A DNA stretch of 64,000 bases, from the NCBI GenBank assembly GCA_004296885.1, contig SCVN01000008.1:186001-250000 (forward strand). Reading direction: 5' to 3'. The DNA comes from Nitrospirota bacterium. GTDB taxonomy: Bacteria; Nitrospirota; Nitrospiria; Nitrospirales; Nitrospiraceae. Within the stretch, counting starts at the first letter, position 1, and every line of letters begins with the position of its first letter. Below are positions 53,038 through 62,184 of this stretch, one piece after another. The notes beneath the pieces were generated by a model, which was not told where the DNA came from, did not search any database, and worked only from the letters and a program-made list of their open reading frames with translations. Made by a program: the position numbers and the translations under genes.

Positions 53038-54341
53038 TGGCTGGGCCGGCGCTTCAGTTCGCCCTCGTCGTGATTCCCTTGGCGGGCGCAGCGCTGGGAC
53101 TGGCTGTCTGGTCGAACCCCCGGCGGCTGAAACAGTGGGCGCTCCTCGTCGCCATCGCCAGCGGGCTCCTGCTGCTCGGCATGGCGGGACGACTGACGGC
53201 TCCCGCCGAGGGCATGCTGCCGCTCGCCCTGCTTCCGATGGCCGCATTCCTGACACTGCTCGGGCAACCGACTCATCCGGACAACCGCCAGGCCTGGCTG
53301 ATGACGTTGGCGCTGCTGGGACTGGGACTCGGCGTGCGCATCAGCCACGATCATCTGGGATCGATCTTCCTGCTTCTCCTGCTCGGTCTGGTCGCGGCGC
53401 TGCTGTATCGACACCGCGCCATGTCGGGATCCGTGCCTTGGTGGGGCATCGGCACCTGCGGTCTCGGCGTGATCGGCCTCCTCCTCTCGCTGATCGCGCC
53501 CCCTTCTGTATCTGCTGGTGCGCTCCTCATGGCCTGCGCGATCCTGTTGCCGCTGCCTCCCTTGCATGGAAGTTATGTCGCCGCCTTCAGGGGGTTGCCG
53601 GGCAACCTTCCGGCGTTTCTGGCCCTGCTGTTGCCCAGTCTTGGGTTCCATCGCCTGCTGGACTTGATGCCGAGCCTGCCGGAGCCTCTTGTCGAGGCGC
53701 TGGTCCTGCCGGCATTGGCGGGCATGCTCTACGGCTCGATGAAGGCCCTGACGCAATCGCGGGTACGGTTGCTCCTGGCCTATGCCGGTCTGTCGTTCTT
53801 CTCCATCCTCTGGTGGTATGTGGCGGCCACGCGGACGGCTCCGCCGCAGGCCGGCGTCTACCTCTGTTCCGTCGGGCTGGCCACCGGCGGGCTCCTGCTG
53901 GCCTGGCATGCGATTCAGGCCCGGTACGGCGAAGTAGACCGGCGCGCGGTCACCGGGCTGGTCTATCGCATGCCGCGCTTCGCCGTGCTGGTTTCGCTGC
54001 TGGCGCTGGCCGCCATGGGATTGCCGCCGTTCGGTCTCTTCTCCGGCTTCCTGAGCCTGCTGCTCGCCCCGTCTCTGCCTCGTTCCGGCGCCTGGCTCAT
54101 CGTCTTCGGCGCCTGGCTCACGGCCTCCTGGTACATCCTCGACATGGTGCAGGGCCTGCTCTTCGGCCGCCAACGGTCGGATCTGCGGTACACGGATCTC
54201 CGCCGATCCGAGTTCGCGTCGCTGGTCCTGTGCCTGCTGTTGTTGATCGCCCTGGGACTCACGCCGGCCCGCTTCTTCCAGCCCGGCACCTCGACGCCGC
54301 AGCTTCGAACGGCGATGGAGTCACTCTCATGGAACCGGTAA
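53037..54341 (+). CDS. Additional NuoM/N-like membrane subunit of the DAB locus
   Basis: A 434-residue membrane protein with about thirteen helices. It is a diverged relative of the antiporter-like complex I subunits: PPLHGSYVAAF, ALAGMLYGSMKALTQSRV and RLLLAYAGLSFFSILW correspond to the region around the discontinuous helix, but the usual Q-x-D-x-K-R-x-L-A-Y has become Q-S-R-V-R-L-L-L-A-Y, losing the lysine and aspartate. The ATG overlaps dabB's stop by one base, with GGGAGG upstream, and the 3' end overlaps dabA by 13 bp. Standard two-gene DAB operons lack this third membrane subunit. Confidence 0.78.
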   Translation: MAGPALQFALVVIPLAGAALGLAVWSNPRRLKQWALLVAIASGLLLLGMAGRLTAPAEGMLPLALLPMAAFLTLLGQPTHPDNRQAWLMTLALLGLGLGVRISHDHLGSIFLLLLLGLVAALLYRHRAMSGSVPWWGIGTCGLGVIGLLLSLIAPPSVSAGALLMACAILLPLPPLHGSYVAAFRGLPGNLPAFLALLLPSLGFHRLLDLMPSLPEPLVEALVLPALAGMLYGSMKALTQSRVRLLLAYAGLSFFSILWWYVAATRTAPPQAGVYLCSVGLATGGLLLAWHAIQARYGEVDRRAVTGLVYRMPRFAVLVSLLALAAMGLPPFGLFSGFLSLLLAPSLPRSGAWLIVFGAWLTASWYILDMVQGLLFGRQRSDLRYTDLRRSEFASLVLCLLLLIALGLTPARFFQPGTSTPQLRTAMESLSWNR

Positions 54342-57300
54342 CGGCCGCGCCGCACCGCGATACGCAGCGGATGGAGATCCGCGGGATCATCCGCCTCTCC
54401 AGCGAGATCATCGCCCGGTATTGGCCGATGCGGACCTTCGTGCACCACAATCCCCTGCACAGTCTCGAATATCTCCCGTTCGACGACACGGTGAAGCGCA
54501 GCCGGCAGATTCTGGGAGGCAGCGGGTATCTGCCCGGCGACACGTATCGAGCCTATGTCCGTGCCGGCCGGATTCGTCTCGCACATCTCAATGCCGCCCT
54601 GAAGCCCTTGGCGCACGAGCAGCACGTCACGCTGGGGGCGCGGCGCGTGACGCACGGGGACGTCCTGCGCGCCTGCCTTACGCACGGCCTCGGCGCGCTT
54701 ACGGTCGAGCCGCTCGATGCGTTGCCGGATCAGGGATCGGACCTGCGGCCGGTCGAGACGCTGGCGGACCGGCTGGGCTCGTGGCTGAAGGCTCCGACGG
54801 TGCATGAACGCATCGCGACGGCGGCGCGGGAGGACCAGGCGTCGCTGGGGCGGCAGGTCACGCTCTCGCACTGGTGCGATCGCATCCTGGGCACGCACAT
54901 CGTCGAGCAGATCAACGGCGAACTCATCAAGTGGTGTGAAGCGTTTTTGGACGAAGGCCATGCCACGTGGCCCATGCCCGGTCGGGAACAGGGATTGTAT
55001 GGAGCGTGGAAATCCCTGGCCCGGCATGAATGGTCGCCCTGCGGCATTGCAGACAGCCGGCTCAAAATCGCGGGCCTGCCGGAGGAACCGGAGGACGCGG
55101 TGCTCGACAGTCTCGAGATTCTGGGAATCCCCCAGGCATTCCGACAGGACTACCTGTCGCTCCAGTTCGCGGCCTTGCCCGGCTGGGCCGGGTTCATCAA
55201 GTGGCGGGGCGATCAGCCCAACTATGAATGGCAGCAAGCTTATCCGGCCGGGCTGGTGAAATTTATGGCCATCCGCCTGTGGTACGTGCGGGAGTTGGTT
55301 CAGCAAGCCTGCCGTGAAGAGTTGGGAATTGCGGGCAATTATCACTCGGTCTTCGCCTACATGCAGGACCAATCCCATGCCTACTATTGGAGAAGAGAGC
55401 GGCTGGCCGGACGGTTGCCGGCCGTCTACGCCGAGCAGGTCGATCGGCTTGCCCGGAAGCAAATCGATGGCTGGGAACGTTTGACCGAGCTGTATCAGAC
55501 GGAGTTCGGACCCCGCAATGACCGGGCCAGGCAGCGCGCCGAAGCCAGGCGCCTGCTCGCGCTGGCGCAAGTGCTGGAGATGCCACCGGCCGCGCTCATG
55601 GACAGCTCGCCGGAGGATCTCGCGGCCCTCGTGGGTTGGATGGAGGCCTTCCCGGAATCGGACCATGGCCCGGTCTGGCTCAGGGCCTTCGAAGCCGGTT
55701 ATCACGAACAGCTGTTCGGAAAGCTCACACGCAATGGGCGTTCGGCAAACGTCTTGTCTGGACAATCCAGCGCGCACAGCGCGCGTGAGGGAGAGGCTCC
55801 TCCGGCTAAGCCGGAGGAGGGGGCGACGCGAGCCCCTGCAATAGTCCGGCCTGCCTCCCAGTCGGTCTATTGCATCGACGTGCGATCGGAACCGTTCCGG
55901 CGCCACCTGGAATCGACCGGCGCAAACGAGACCTACGGATTTGCCGGTTTCTTCGCCGTCTTTATTCGGTACCGGGCCTGGGGCAGGGAGCACGACACCG
56001 AACAGTTCCCGGTCATCATGCGAGCCAAACATGAAGTGCGCGAACTGCCCCGCGGCGCGCTCGATCACGTGGTGTCCCAACATGAGGCCAGAAGCAAACT
56101 GGTCCGTGCGGGCCACACGCTCTTGCACGATCTGAAGGAAAACGTGGTCACCCCCTATGTCATGGTGGAGTCGCTGGGATGGTTTTACGGCCTCCCCATC
56201 ATCGGCAAGACGGCGCTGCCGGCCCTGTATCGGCGCGGGACCGCCTGGCTGAGGCGCCGTTTGGTGCCGTCTCTGGCCACCTGCGTCCCCATCGACAAGC
56301 TGTCGCCGGCAGAAGCCGAGGCCATGCTGACGTCCGAGCAGGGCGCGACGATCCGCAAAGCCTTGCAGGACCGGCTGGGGCTGCACGAATCGCGGATCAC
56401 GCCGGAATTCGTTGAGGCCTTGCGGAAACGGGCCTTGAACGGAGAGGGATCGTCGGAGCCGTCCCTTGTCGAGGCGATTCGGCCGGCGGGCCTGACGACG
56501 GAGCAGCTGACTGCGTTTGTGGAAGCCCTGCGGCGCTACTACGCCATCGATCGGCGTTCGGCGTCACGGCAGCGGGAGCGCATTACCAGGATGGGCTTCA
56601 CGCCGGAGGAACAGGTCGCCACGGTCGACACGGCGCTGCGCATGATGGGGTTGACCCGAAACTTCGCGCGCCTCGTGTTGTTCTGCGCGCACGGGAGCAC
56701 CACGGAGAACAACCCGTTTGAGTCCGCCCTGGACTGCGGAGCCTGCGGGGGCAACGAGGGGAAGCCCAACGCCCGCGTGCTCGCTGCCATGGCCAACAAG
56801 CCTCAGGTCAGGGAACGGCTGGCCAAGAACGGGCTCGCCATTCCGGCCGATACCCACTTCCTGGCCGGGCAAGTGGACACAACGACGGAAGCAGTGGAGC
56901 TCTTCGATCTGGAAGATCTGCCTCCAACTCATCGCGCGGACGTCGCTCGGCTGCGTGAGGACCTGCGCCAGGCCGCGCGGCTGACCAGCCAGGAGCGCTG
57001 CGCGCGTCTTCCGGACATCGCCGCCGGCTTGCCGCCGGACCGGGCCTCGGCCCTGGCGCGCGAACGCAGCGTCGACTGGAGCCAGGTGAGGCCCGAGTGG
57101 GGCTTGTCCGGCAACACCTCCTTCATCATCGGCCGGCGCGAGCTCACCGCAGGGCTCGATCTGGAGGGGCGGGTCTTTCTCCATTCCTACGACTATCGGG
57201 AAGACCCGACCGAGCGCCTGCTCGAAGTGCTGATGACCGCACCGCAAGTCGTCGCCCAGTGGATCAACATGGAGCATTATTTTTCGGCCGTGGACAACGA

Positions 57301-57625
57301 CGTGTACGGCGGGGGCAGCAAGATTTATCATAACGTGGTGGGGCGCATCGGCATCATGTCCGGCCCCTGGAGCGATCTCCGCCTGGGATTGGCCTGGCAG
57401 ACCGTGATGAACGGCGACATGCCATACCATGAGCCCATGCGTTTGCTGACGATCGTCGAGGCGCCGCGCGGGCGCATTGAAAAACTGATCGCGCGACACG
57501 AGGTCCTGCAGCATTTCTATCACAACGAGTGGGTGCATCTGGCGGCATTGGACCCGGCGGACGGCCTGTGGTACCGCTACCTGCCGTCCGGCGCCTGGAG
57601 CCAAATCGCACCGACTTGTGTATAA
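54329..57625 (+). CDS. dabA: DabA-type inorganic carbon transporter subunit (DUF2309)
   Basis: A 1098-residue cytoplasmic-membrane-associated protein with a beta-carbonic-anhydrase-like core that, with DabB, accumulates bicarbonate. The presumed zinc site is visible: Cys and Asp in VYCIDVRSEPFRRHLE (about residues 511-526), and His and Cys in LFCAHGSTTENNP and LDCGACGGNEGKPN (about 785-820). FVHHNPLHSLEYLPFDD opens the protein. Just before the C-x-D motif lies an odd Ala/Pro/Glu-rich stretch of about 30 residues encoded by a palindromic DNA insertion (55754-55847). ATG 54329 overlaps the preceding gene. Confidence 0.92.
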   Translation: MEPVTAAPHRDTQRMEIRGIIRLSSEIIARYWPMRTFVHHNPLHSLEYLPFDDTVKRSRQILGGSGYLPGDTYRAYVRAGRIRLAHLNAALKPLAHEQHVTLGARRVTHGDVLRACLTHGLGALTVEPLDALPDQGSDLRPVETLADRLGSWLKAPTVHERIATAAREDQASLGRQVTLSHWCDRILGTHIVEQINGELIKWCEAFLDEGHATWPMPGREQGLYGAWKSLARHEWSPCGIADSRLKIAGLPEEPEDAVLDSLEILGIPQAFRQDYLSLQFAALPGWAGFIKWRGDQPNYEWQQAYPAGLVKFMAIRLWYVRELVQQACREELGIAGNYHSVFAYMQDQSHAYYWRRERLAGRLPAVYAEQVDRLARKQIDGWERLTELYQTEFGPRNDRARQRAEARRLLALAQVLEMPPAALMDSSPEDLAALVGWMEAFPESDHGPVWLRAFEAGYHEQLFGKLTRNGRSANVLSGQSSAHSAREGEAPPAKPEEGATRAPAIVRPASQSVYCIDVRSEPFRRHLESTGANETYGFAGFFAVFIRYRAWGREHDTEQFPVIMRAKHEVRELPRGALDHVVSQHEARSKLVRAGHTLLHDLKENVVTPYVMVESLGWFYGLPIIGKTALPALYRRGTAWLRRRLVPSLATCVPIDKLSPAEAEAMLTSEQGATIRKALQDRLGLHESRITPEFVEALRKRALNGEGSSEPSLVEAIRPAGLTTEQLTAFVEALRRYYAIDRRSASRQRERITRMGFTPEEQVATVDTALRMMGLTRNFARLVLFCAHGSTTENNPFESALDCGACGGNEGKPNARVLAAMANKPQVRERLAKNGLAIPADTHFLAGQVDTTTEAVELFDLEDLPPTHRADVARLREDLRQAARLTSQERCARLPDIAAGLPPDRASALARERSVDWSQVRPEWGLSGNTSFIIGRRELTAGLDLEGRVFLHSYDYREDPTERLLEVLMTAPQVVAQWINMEHYFSAVDNDVYGGGSKIYHNVVGRIGIMSGPWSDLRLGLAWQTVMNGDMPYHEPMRLLTIVEAPRGRIEKLIARHEVLQHFYHNEWVHLAALDPADGLWYRYLPSGAWSQIAPTCV
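55754..55847. repeat. Palindromic insertion inside dabA
   Basis: The centre is an 11-bp perfect stem with one-base loop (CTCCTCCGGCT/AGCCGGAGGAG, 55797-55819). The flanks show GCGCGC palindromes and weak terminal repeats (GTCTGGAC and ATAGTCCGG). It is translated in frame as part of DabA, and the encoded segment has no counterpart I know of in other DabA proteins. Confidence 0.55.
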
Positions 57626-57626
57626 T
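57621..57626 (+). promoter_or_regulatory. Perfect -10 element before the P-II-like gene
   Basis: TATAAT covers the dabA stop codon (57623-57625), 30 bp before the P-II-like ATG. No convincing -35 is present at 16-18 bp upstream, so it may be a weak secondary promoter or a chance match. Confidence 0.3.
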
Positions 57627-57656
57627 GGCGCCGACGCCGAGCAAGGGAGTTCACGC

Positions 57657-57998
57657 ATGGACGGATTGACGCTGCACCCGATGAAGGAAATCCGGGTGAT
57701 CGTTTCGGGTGAAAACCGGGCGTATGTGACGGACGTGCTGGACAAGATCCGGGCGAGCGGGTACACGATCATCGGCAACGTCTCGGGCAAGGGCCATCAT
57801 GGCGTGCGCGAGGCCCACTTCATGTTCAGCGAGCAGGAGAGTCTCGTGATGATTATGGCCGTCGTGCCGGAAGAAAAGGTCGAGCCGATCCTGGCCGGGC
57901 TGCGTCCGCTGTTCGACCGCCACTCCGGCGTGATGTTCGTCAGCGACGTCGCCGTGAGCCGCCGGGAGTATTTCGGCAAACCGGCAGGCGGCTCTTGA
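57657..57998 (+). CDS. P-II-like regulatory protein of the DAB locus
   Basis: A 113-residue protein with the P-II (GlnB) ferredoxin-like fold pattern: KEIRVIVSGENRAYVTDVLD, SGYTIIGNVSGKGHHGVRE and IMAVVPEEKVEPILAGLRPL. The T-loop tyrosine of GlnB is not evident, so it belongs to the P-II-like carbon group (SbtB/CPII-like) that binds adenine nucleotides or bicarbonate. ATG 57657 has GGGAG upstream; an ATG at 57681 is an alternative. Its place directly after dabA suggests that it gates the transporter. Confidence 0.82.
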   Translation: MDGLTLHPMKEIRVIVSGENRAYVTDVLDKIRASGYTIIGNVSGKGHHGVREAHFMFSEQESLVMIMAVVPEEKVEPILAGLRPLFDRHSGVMFVSDVAVSRREYFGKPAGGS

Positions 57999-58017
57999 CC
58001 CGCTCCACGGAGACCTT

Positions 58018-58893
58018 GTGGACCTTCCAGGCCTGCTGCTAGGCACCCTCCTACTCCGCCCCTATGTCTTCGTGTTCATGGCCGCGTTTTTGTTCTGCGC
58101 TCAGCGGCTCCTGGGCTGGCGGCGCATGCTGCTCTTTTGGGTGGTGACCTGGGCCACGGCCTTCCTCTGCGAAGCCTCCTCCATCCGCACCGGCATCCCC
58201 TTCGGCTGGTACTTTTACACCAACTCGACGACCGACCAGGAACTGTTCATCTTCGGCGTGCCGTTCTTCGATTCTCTCTCGTTTTCCTTTCTCCTCTATG
58301 CCAGTTACTGCCTGGCCCTGTTCTACTTGCTGCCCGCCCGCGGCAATCATGAAGCCGAACCAGTCAACCTGCTTCAGCGGAAGACTTGGCCGGCCCTCTT
58401 GTTCAGCAGCCGCATCCGCACCTCCTGGCCGGTGCTCAAGCTCACCGTGCTCTTCTTCACCTTCATCGACATCATCATCGATCCGGTTGCCCTACGCGGG
58501 GAACGGTGGTTCCTGGGCCAGATTTATTATTACCCGGAGCCGGGGGTGTATTACGGAGTCCCCATCGCCAACTTCGTCGGCTGGGCCGTGGTGGGGCTGC
58601 TCGCCCTGTCGGCCTATTTCTTTCTCGATCGTCAACTGTCGCCGGCGCGCGGACATCGGGACGGGGACGCCACGGTCATGACGGGCAACGTGCTTCTGGG
58701 CGTCGGCCTCTACTACGGGGTCCTGGCCTTCAACCTGGGCGTCACCTTTTGGATCGGCGAATACCAGTTGGGCATGACCGGCCTGCTGATTTTCCTTCCC
58801 CTCACCGCGCTGTTGGTCTTGCGTCTCCTGGGCCGCCTCTCCCCTCCGAGCCACGTCCCAACCCAGAGTTCCGGCGTGCAAAGCGACCCATGA
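58018..58893 (+). CDS. cruF: Carotenoid biosynthesis protein, CruF-like 1',2'-hydratase
   Basis: A 291-residue membrane protein of the carotenoid-synthesis family (formerly DUF422). About eight helices are visible, with conserved acidic residues between them: FLCEASSIRTGIPFGWYFYT, FFDSLSFSFLLYASYCLAL and FTFIDIIIDPVALRGERW. CruF hydrates the 1',2' double bond of psi-end carotenoids; in archaea a relative is the bacterioruberin hydratase. The GTG at 58018 has CGGAGA upstream. It is coupled to the cupredoxin gene by ATGA. No carotene synthase or desaturase is seen in the window. Confidence 0.78.
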   Translation: MDLPGLLLGTLLLRPYVFVFMAAFLFCAQRLLGWRRMLLFWVVTWATAFLCEASSIRTGIPFGWYFYTNSTTDQELFIFGVPFFDSLSFSFLLYASYCLALFYLLPARGNHEAEPVNLLQRKTWPALLFSSRIRTSWPVLKLTVLFFTFIDIIIDPVALRGERWFLGQIYYYPEPGVYYGVPIANFVGWAVVGLLALSAYFFLDRQLSPARGHRDGDATVMTGNVLLGVGLYYGVLAFNLGVTFWIGEYQLGMTGLLIFLPLTALLVLRLLGRLSPPSHVPTQSSGVQSDP

Positions 58894-59741
58894 TCCTTCG
58901 CACCTTGGCGCCTATGTCGAGTGCGCTCTGCACGGCGATGCTGGCATGGGCCTGGGGCCTCATCCTGCTGCCCGGATGGAGCGGGGCCGCCATGGTGGCC
59001 GATATCACATTCACGGCACAGGAGTTCGCCTTCACGGGACCGGACCGGATCGACCAGGGATGGCGCTCCGTTCGGCTGGCCAATCAGGGGCGGGACATCC
59101 ATCAGGTTTTGTTTTTGAAGTTGCCTCCGAACAAGACCGCCGAGGATTTCCGCTCGGCCATCGAAGCCGACTGGTCGCAGCTCCCGTCCTGGATTCAACG
59201 GGCGGGCGGCGTGAACAGCGTGGCGCCAGGACAGGAGGCTAGGGCCATCATCCTGCTGGAACCGGGAGACTATGTCGTGATCTGCGGAATCCCCGATGTC
59301 CGCGGACGCCCTCATGTCCTGCATGGCATGATGCGTTCCTTGCAGGTGACCGCCTCCGTGCAACCGGCAACGCAGCCGCCCGACGCGGACGTCACGATCA
59401 CGGCGCGGGATTTTTCCTTTTCGAGCGACACGTCGCTGCGCGTCGGGACACAGACGGTTCGGATGCGCAACAGCGGCCGCCAGGCGCACGAGATCGTCTT
59501 CGTTCAACTGGCACCGGGAGCGACGACCCAAGACTTCGTCGATTCGTTCGTCCCCGGCAAACCGGACAATCAAGCCGGCCGCCACATCGGAGGCTTGACC
59601 GGCCTTGCCCCAGGACAGGAAGCGTTCTTTTCGGTCGATCTCCAGCCGGGCCGATATGGCTTGATCTGCTTTCTCTCCGACCCGGTCACGCGAGCCCCGC
59701 ACTTTGCGTACGGCATGCTGCTGGACATGGACGTGCGTTGA
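58890..59741 (+). CDS. Secreted protein with two tandem cupredoxin-like domains
   Basis: A 283-residue exported protein. After a signal peptide (AMLAWAWGLILLPGWSGAAM), two domains of about 115-120 residues repeat the same plan: a His after the first strands (RDIHQVLF and RQAHEIVF) and near the end Cys-x-n-His-x-n-Met (VVICGIPD...HVLHGMM and GLICFLSD...HFAYGML). This is the arrangement of type 1 copper ligands, so each domain could hold one copper. It may carry electrons in the periplasm. It overlaps the carotenoid gene by ATGA and a methyltransferase follows 9 bp later. Confidence 0.75.
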   Translation: MILRTLAPMSSALCTAMLAWAWGLILLPGWSGAAMVADITFTAQEFAFTGPDRIDQGWRSVRLANQGRDIHQVLFLKLPPNKTAEDFRSAIEADWSQLPSWIQRAGGVNSVAPGQEARAIILLEPGDYVVICGIPDVRGRPHVLHGMMRSLQVTASVQPATQPPDADVTITARDFSFSSDTSLRVGTQTVRMRNSGRQAHEIVFVQLAPGATTQDFVDSFVPGKPDNQAGRHIGGLTGLAPGQEAFFSVDLQPGRYGLICFLSDPVTRAPHFAYGMLLDMDVR

Positions 59742-59750
59742 CCTGACACC

Positions 59751-60746
59751 ATGCTGAAGACCTACGCCCAATTGATGGCGCTGGCCAATGACTATGCCGG
59801 GTCCAAGGCATTGTTGGTTGCCAACGAATTGGGGCTCTTCACCGCCATCGGAGCAGAGTGGCGAACAGTCGAGGACCTGGCCATTCGATGCAAGGCCGAC
59901 CGAGAAGGCCTGCGCTTGCTCCTCAACGCCTTGGTCGGAATGGACCTGCTCCGGCTCCGATGCCGCCGGTACGGCAATACCGTTCTGGGCCGGCACTATC
60001 TGGACGGGAACAGCCCCACGGCCATCACCAACCTGCTCTGGCTCCTGAACCACCACTGGTCGGACTGGACGGACATGGCGGCCACGATCAGGAGCGGGAG
60101 GCGAGGCTGGGCGGCACTGACGGCCAGATCCTCGTTCCGCCGCCGGTTCGCCCTGGCCATGCACGAGCGCAGCCACATCCTCGCGCCGCCGACGATCGCA
60201 GCCATGCGCATCCCGCGAGGCGCCACGCGGTTTTTGGACGTCGCCGGAGGGCCTGGGTCCTATGCCGTCGCGCTGGCCCGGCGGTATCCCGGACTGACCG
60301 GCATGATCGTCGACCAGCACGTGGCCACGGCAAAGGCCTTGATCCGCCGACACGACCTCCAGCGCCGCCTGACCCTGCGGCGCGGAGACGTCTTCTCCGC
60401 CGACTTCGGAAACGGGTACGACGCGGCCCTCGCAGCCAACATTCTGCACGATTTCAACGAGCGGGAGAACCAGGCCCTGCTGGGACGCATCCATGCCGCG
60501 CTGCGCCCGGACGGCAAGCTGTTCATCGTGGAGTTCTTCCTCGACAAGACCCTGACCGGCCCAACCGAGGCAGCCGTGTTTTCATTGGTCATGTACAAGT
60601 TCACCGCCAGCGGGCGATCCTATGGGTGGGCGGAAGTCGAAGGATGGTTGCGCGCGCTGGGGTTCGGCCGTTTCCGCCGACGACGGATTACCACCGGCGT
60701 CGGCCTCCTGGAGGCCACCAAGACCCAACGCAAAGACCCAAGCTGA
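59751..60746 (+). CDS. SAM-dependent methyltransferase (O-methyltransferase/CrtF-like)
   Basis: A 331-residue enzyme of the class II O-methyltransferase plan. An N-terminal winged-helix dimerisation domain (ANELGLFTAIG, GLRLLLNALVGMDLLR) is followed by the Rossmann SAM motif FLDVAGGPGSYAVALARRYP (about residues 162-181), an acidic residue at VDQH, and the catalytic-side NILHDFNERE (about 226-235). Hydroxyneurosporene methyltransferase (CrtF) has this architecture, and the CruF-like gene two places upstream makes a carotenoid 1-hydroxyl as substrate plausible. Substrate identity is inference. Confidence 0.75.
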   Translation: MLKTYAQLMALANDYAGSKALLVANELGLFTAIGAEWRTVEDLAIRCKADREGLRLLLNALVGMDLLRLRCRRYGNTVLGRHYLDGNSPTAITNLLWLLNHHWSDWTDMAATIRSGRRGWAALTARSSFRRRFALAMHERSHILAPPTIAAMRIPRGATRFLDVAGGPGSYAVALARRYPGLTGMIVDQHVATAKALIRRHDLQRRLTLRRGDVFSADFGNGYDAALAANILHDFNERENQALLGRIHAALRPDGKLFIVEFFLDKTLTGPTEAAVFSLVMYKFTASGRSYGWAEVEGWLRALGFGRFRRRRITTGVGLLEATKTQRKDPS

Positions 60747-60772
60747 ACCGGTCTGGAAGGGTTCGACAGGCG

Positions 60773-61948
60773 CTAGGCGGAGAAACCGGAAGGGCGCCGC
60801 GCGGCGATCATATCGTGGTAGGCCGCCAGATGCCGATACACGGGGATCATGAGCCGAGCCGGAAGCGGGGTCGTGATGATTTCCCGGCTGAAACTGAAGG
60901 GCCGCTCGTACCGCTTGACGCCCAGCACCACCTGCGCGATCGCCCAGGAGAGGTTCTCAACCCACTTGGAGGCAATGACGCGGTCCAGGAAATCATAGAG
61001 CACCCGCCGTTGGCGAATGGCCCCGCGAAACCCCTCCTTGATCTCCTGCAGCAGCGCCTCCTCGCTCTCAGTGCGGCTGTACAGCCCCTCCAGCACGTGG
61101 TTTAAGGAGATGAAGTCCTGGATGTCGAACCGCACGTCCACGTCCGGCGTGTCCGCCTTATAGGCATCCCAATCCGTGGTGTGGTAGAGCCGGGCCAGCC
61201 CCTCCAGCAAATCCCGCACGAGCACCTCTTCATACGTCTCGAATTCTTTGGAAAAGCGGACCTTCACAAACGTGCGGCGATCGTAGGTATGATCCGGGAA
61301 ATAATACACGCGAGAGAGTTCGACCAGGCGACCGGCGCCGTCACGCCTCGGGTTCCTGTACTGCCACTCGTCGGGAAGAGACAGCCCCTCGGACGCCAGG
61401 AGCCGGGTGTAGCGGGGCATGAACTCTTCGAAGAAAGGGCCGCCCTGCTCATGCAGCGACACGGCGGACAGGCTGCCGACAGCCAAGGTCAACCTGGCGA
61501 AGGGCATCCGCGTGTATCCATCGGAGCCCACTACGAAATTGAATCCGCCCCAGGGCCCGACGTCCAGGATCGTCCGGATTCCCCGACTGTTCAGGCACTC
61601 CTCCGTCTCGTTGGCCACGCGGCGCCACAGATGGAGCAACGTCCCGATGTGCACACGGCGGTGGTCAAGGAGGGGCGGCCATGTCTGGTCCGGCCGGCGG
61701 CGGGTCCGTGAAACAAACTTGGCAATCTCCCAGACGGCCGAGTCCGCCAACGTGCCGCCGCGAAGCTTGACCTTGGAATAGCCGGAACAGAGCAGCCCCA
61801 GTTGGGCCCACAAAGCCGGCGTGAGTTCGCTGCCGATGATGGTTTGAACAATCGGCTCGATCTCTTCCAGCCCCGTAAGACCGACGGAGTGAAACATGAC
61901 CTTCAATGAGGCTTGCAACATCTCCAGTGCTCGATCGAAACGGGACAT
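60773..61948 (-). CDS. Conserved-looking hypothetical protein
   Basis: A 391-residue protein without a family I recognise. It is probably soluble and mostly helical, has no signal peptide or cofactor motif, and is rich in acidic and aromatic residues (VYYFPDHTYDRRTFVKVRFS). ATG 61948 is chosen for GGGAGGAACGG upstream; the frame continues to 62041 without a better site. It is divergent from the cytochrome c gene and convergent with the methyltransferase. Confidence 0.65.
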   Translation of the reverse strand: MSRFDRALEMLQASLKVMFHSVGLTGLEEIEPIVQTIIGSELTPALWAQLGLLCSGYSKVKLRGGTLADSAVWEIAKFVSRTRRRPDQTWPPLLDHRRVHIGTLLHLWRRVANETEECLNSRGIRTILDVGPWGGFNFVVGSDGYTRMPFARLTLAVGSLSAVSLHEQGGPFFEEFMPRYTRLLASEGLSLPDEWQYRNPRRDGAGRLVELSRVYYFPDHTYDRRTFVKVRFSKEFETYEEVLVRDLLEGLARLYHTTDWDAYKADTPDVDVRFDIQDFISLNHVLEGLYSRTESEEALLQEIKEGFRGAIRQRRVLYDFLDRVIASKWVENLSWAIAQVVLGVKRYERPFSFSREIITTPLPARLMIPVYRHLAAYHDMIAARRPSGFSA

Positions 61949-62121
61949 CACCGTTCCTCCCAACAGGTAGCCGGCGTGAACAGTCGCACAGGTGACGATC
62001 GGCCTGATAGCACCAGTATCGAAACTCCACAGGGAAGTCAACTGGAACGCTTCAGGGCGGAACCGGTTCGACTGATCGCGGGCTTGGACATGACGGGTGT
62101 CGCCCCTCTTGCCGCTAAGCC

Positions 62122-62151
62122 TTGGCGAGGGACCAGTGAAGTCTGTATACT
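62122..62151 (+). promoter_or_regulatory. Putative promoter of the cytochrome c gene
   Basis: TTGGCG (62122-62127) and TATACT (62146-62151) are 18 bases apart. The predicted transcript starts near 62158, 12 bp before an AGGAG ribosome-binding site. Confidence 0.5.
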
Positions 62152-62184
62152 GACCCCGTCGTTTGTCGCAGGAGCAGGTGCGTC

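Noticed and set aside
53135-54328. Possible 400-residue N-terminal extension of DabA
   Set aside because: It lies out of frame over the NuoM/N-like gene, is Arg/Ala/Gly-rich, and DabA proteins begin near FVHHNPLH; ATG 54329 is the true start.
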